Position numbers and translations under genes: made by a program. Shown here one piece after another: positions 49,501-51,184 of a stretch of DNA of 51,184 bases (position 1 is its first letter; each line of letters begins with the position of its first letter). Below the pieces are notes generated by a model, which searched no databases, was not told the origin of the DNA, and was given only the letters and a program-made list of their open reading frames with translations. Source of the stretch: Treponema sp. UBA3649 (GTDB lineage: Bacteria > Spirochaetota > Spirochaetia > Treponematales > Treponemataceae); the NCBI GenBank assembly GCA_002373325.1, contig DFKI01000137.1, positions 1 through 51,184 on the forward strand. Direction: 5' to 3'.

Positions 49501-50424
49501 TTATTTTAAATATTTTTCAGCTCCAATTGATTTAAAAACTTCAACAATAAACTCTTTTAAAACCTGTTTTTGTTCATCGATCGATTTATTGTTGTCACAA
49601 AGAACATCAATTTTTTTCATTCCAAACCAGAATTTTCCATAGTTACCATCCTGATTTTCTTCAGGAACCCAATATATATCTGTTTTTTTATTAACAAGAT
49701 TTTTTAGATTCTTTTGCAAAGCATAAGGAACCCAGTTTTTATCGTCATTAAAACCAATATATATATTATTTTCTGAAAGATATATCCCAATCCAAAAATA
49801 CAATTTTTCTTTTGAGAAAAATTGCCCATAATAATCTTCATTACAAGATTTTGAAGCATTGTATTCAGAAAAATTGAATTCCTGAATAAGAATTGTTTTA
49901 CAATTCTCTAAAAAAATAGGAAGGCTTTTACACTCATTTAAATTCATCTTTTTAAACTCCTTTGTGTTAGTTAAAAGTTTCAAATAATCAATATAACCAG
50001 AAATGATTAAATCATTTTTTAGTTTAGACTCTGTCAAAAATTTCAAAAAACATTGCCAACTTTTAATCTTCCATTTTTCCCTTGGCTCAATTGGATAGTT
50101 CGCAATAAATGCATATTTTGTATTAAGCTTATTAAATTTTTTTTCATATTGATCAAAATGCTGATTATGATCATATATCTTTACTTCAATAAGACATTCA
50201 TTGTTTTCAAGATCATGAAAAAAGAAATCTGGGCGAGAATCATCGTTAGCATATTCGCGAACAAAATCTCGAGTATCCAAATCTTCATCAAAACAAAATT
50301 TCAAGAAAAATTTTTTGAAATCTTCATTTGAATTACATAGTGCGTAAGTAATATCCGACAAATCATTTTCTTTGCGTTTTCTTTCTGCAAGACTTTCAAA
50401 GAATGTTTTTAAATCTGTATTCAT
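49501..50424 (-). CDS. PD-(D/E)XK-type nuclease-like protein
   Basis: A 307-residue, AT-rich gene. The possible active site is Asp66 in SRPDFFF, Glu80 and Lys82 in LIEVKIYD, then HFDQYEKK, a PD...ExK order. The C-terminal half is helical and strand-rich and has no recognised domain. It has GGAGG before the ATG and a TATAAT box with TTTACA upstream, and no WYL box. It looks like a separate transfer, a defence or restriction-like nuclease by analogy. Confidence 0.65.
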   Translation of the reverse strand: MNTDLKTFFESLAERKRKENDLSDITYALCNSNEDFKKFFLKFCFDEDLDTRDFVREYANDDSRPDFFFHDLENNECLIEVKIYDHNQHFDQYEKKFNKLNTKYAFIANYPIEPREKWKIKSWQCFLKFLTESKLKNDLIISGYIDYLKLLTNTKEFKKMNLNECKSLPIFLENCKTILIQEFNFSEYNASKSCNEDYYGQFFSKEKLYFWIGIYLSENNIYIGFNDDKNWVPYALQKNLKNLVNKKTDIYWVPEENQDGNYGKFWFGMKKIDVLCDNNKSIDEQKQVLKEFIVEVFKSIGAEKYLK

Positions 50425-50454
50425 TTTTCCTCCATTTATATTATACCACCACCC

Positions 50455-50753
50455 CTAAAATTCTGTAAAGCAATTTTTTCCCACCAGCTGTTCACTCAGA
50501 AACACGGTGCTGTAACAACCAAGCTTTGATTTGGTCTTTCGTTTTTCTGCCCGATGCACGCTGGTTCTTTTGTTTCCATCTGCAAACGGATGATTTTCAA
50601 TTAAGCCGTAGCACAATTGTGAAGCCTTGTCGAAAATATCATGACGCAAGCTTCCTTATAGGCTTCACAATTTCTTTTTATCAGTTCATTGGAAATTGCA
50701 ATAATCTCGGCATCTGACAAGGTTGAATCCCTGTGGAGAGATAGAAGGCTTTC
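50455..50753 (-). pseudogene. Remnant of a Fic/Doc-type gene
   Basis: One frame holds the Doc-like part LSDAEIIAISNELIKRNCEAYKE; the next frame holds DKASQLCYGLIENHPFADGNKRTSV, with the Fic motif HPFADGNKR complete. The frames join badly near 50645–50660 and the end (RAEKRKTKSKLGC onward) runs into nonsense. Fic/Doc proteins attach AMP or a phosphate to targets. This copy cannot make a normal enzyme. I place the limits approximately. Confidence 0.55.
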
Positions 50754-50758
50754 CAGAT

Positions 50759-51085
50759 TTATTCCTGCCGTTTCAGCTCCATCACTTTTGACGAATCTCC
50801 TTCTATCGTCACTCCGATCATGCGGTCGGCTTCCATGGAAATCTGCTTCATCTGCGAAACAACGATGCACTGGGATGTTTCGGAAAGTCCTTTTATCATG
50901 GATATGATGATTTGATTGAGGAGCTCGTCAGTTGGTGAAAAAACTTCTTCAATCAGGCAGAGTGGTGTAGGCAGAAAACTTCTGATGGAAATTTCTAGCC
51001 CGCAACAGTATCTGCTGTCAGTCAAGTTTCCGGAGAATTGTCTGTTAAGATCCGCTTCTTTTTTTAGGAAATTATCGGAAAACAA
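50759..51085 (-). CDS. Unknown protein upstream of the Fic remnant, possibly partial
   Basis: A frame of about 109 residues from TTG at 51085. It can be read further up to a stop near 51179, where RFINGKLIAEGYFSGHLF extends it. The end is GVTIEGDSSKVMELKRQE. It looks like coding sequence, and the Fic remnant follows directly, so it may be the paired antitoxin or part of the same broken gene. I do not recognise the family. Only the window edge prevents a better view. Confidence 0.35.
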   Translation of the reverse strand: MFSDNFLKKEADLNRQFSGNLTDSRYCCGLEISIRSFLPTPLCLIEEVFSPTDELLNQIIISMIKGLSETSQCIVVSQMKQISMEADRMIGVTIEGDSSKVMELKRQE

Positions 51086-51184
51086 ATGTCCTGAAAAATA
51101 TCCTTCGGCAATCAGCTTTCCGTTTATAAACCGCTCGTCACTTTTTATCGAATTGCTGGTTTTTAATCTAAGGAGGGTTTAATT

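Noticed and set aside
1..51184. CRISPR arrays, tRNA and rRNA genes
   Set aside because: I saw no regularly spaced repeats, cloverleaf sets or rRNA signatures.

Overview
The window is the replication-origin end of a chromosome that looks like Treponema or a close spirochaete relative. The evidence is gene order and protein character: jag–yidC–yidD–rnpA–rpmH–DUF721–recF–dnaN–dnaA run leftward, and gyrB and gyrA run rightward. No rRNA, tRNA or CRISPR array was seen. Species cannot be decided from the sequence alone.

Layout. 1–8.2 kb is the origin operon set on the minus strand. A 381-bp dnaA–dnaN gap carries a DnaA box, AT-rich DNA and a DnaA-trio-like run, and is the probable oriC. 8.2–13.7 kb is gyrB and gyrA, split by a three-gene cassette around a DUF3990 (ADP-ribosyltransferase-like) protein that resembles a toxin–antitoxin unit. 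13.7–15.9 kb is a 2.26-kb non-coding stretch with a candidate small RNA and six parS sites, a compact centromere. 15.9–22.2 kb holds argA (with an unusual in-frame palindromic insert), two lipoproteins, an NAD salvage operon (nrtR, an NMN adenylyltransferase, pnuC) and a methyltransferase. 22.2–30.3 kb is a pbpC / alpha-2-macroglobulin pair for envelope defence. 30.4–36.0 kb has a phospholipase-D-like protein, a LytTR two-component system and ABC exporter genes. 35.9–38.0 kb has a GNAT–glyoxalase fusion and rsgA.

38.2–51.2 kb is accessory DNA: two WYL regulators, a broken Abi_2 gene, two PD-(D/E)XK nucleases, an AAA+ ATPase, a DnaQ-like exonuclease, a miniature SMC-like protein without a P-loop, a tandem zinc-finger protein and a broken Fic/Doc gene.

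The most striking pattern is in 42.7–49.4 kb. Eight separate minus-strand transcription units each carry a 17-bp inverted repeat, consensus CTATCA-N5-TGATAG, ending exactly 10 or 11 bp before a -10 hexamer and replacing the -35 element. One of the eight belongs to a WYL regulator gene. This looks like a small, locally clustered WYL regulon that includes the exonuclease, the SMC-like protein and the AAA+ ATPase. I infer a DNA-damage or anti-phage response; the sequence shows the promoter architecture, not the function.

A second theme is that several genes (dnaA, argA, both phospholipase-D-like genes, one ABC ATPase, one WYL regulator) have a -10 hexamer only 6–8 nt before the start codon, which predicts leaderless mRNAs.
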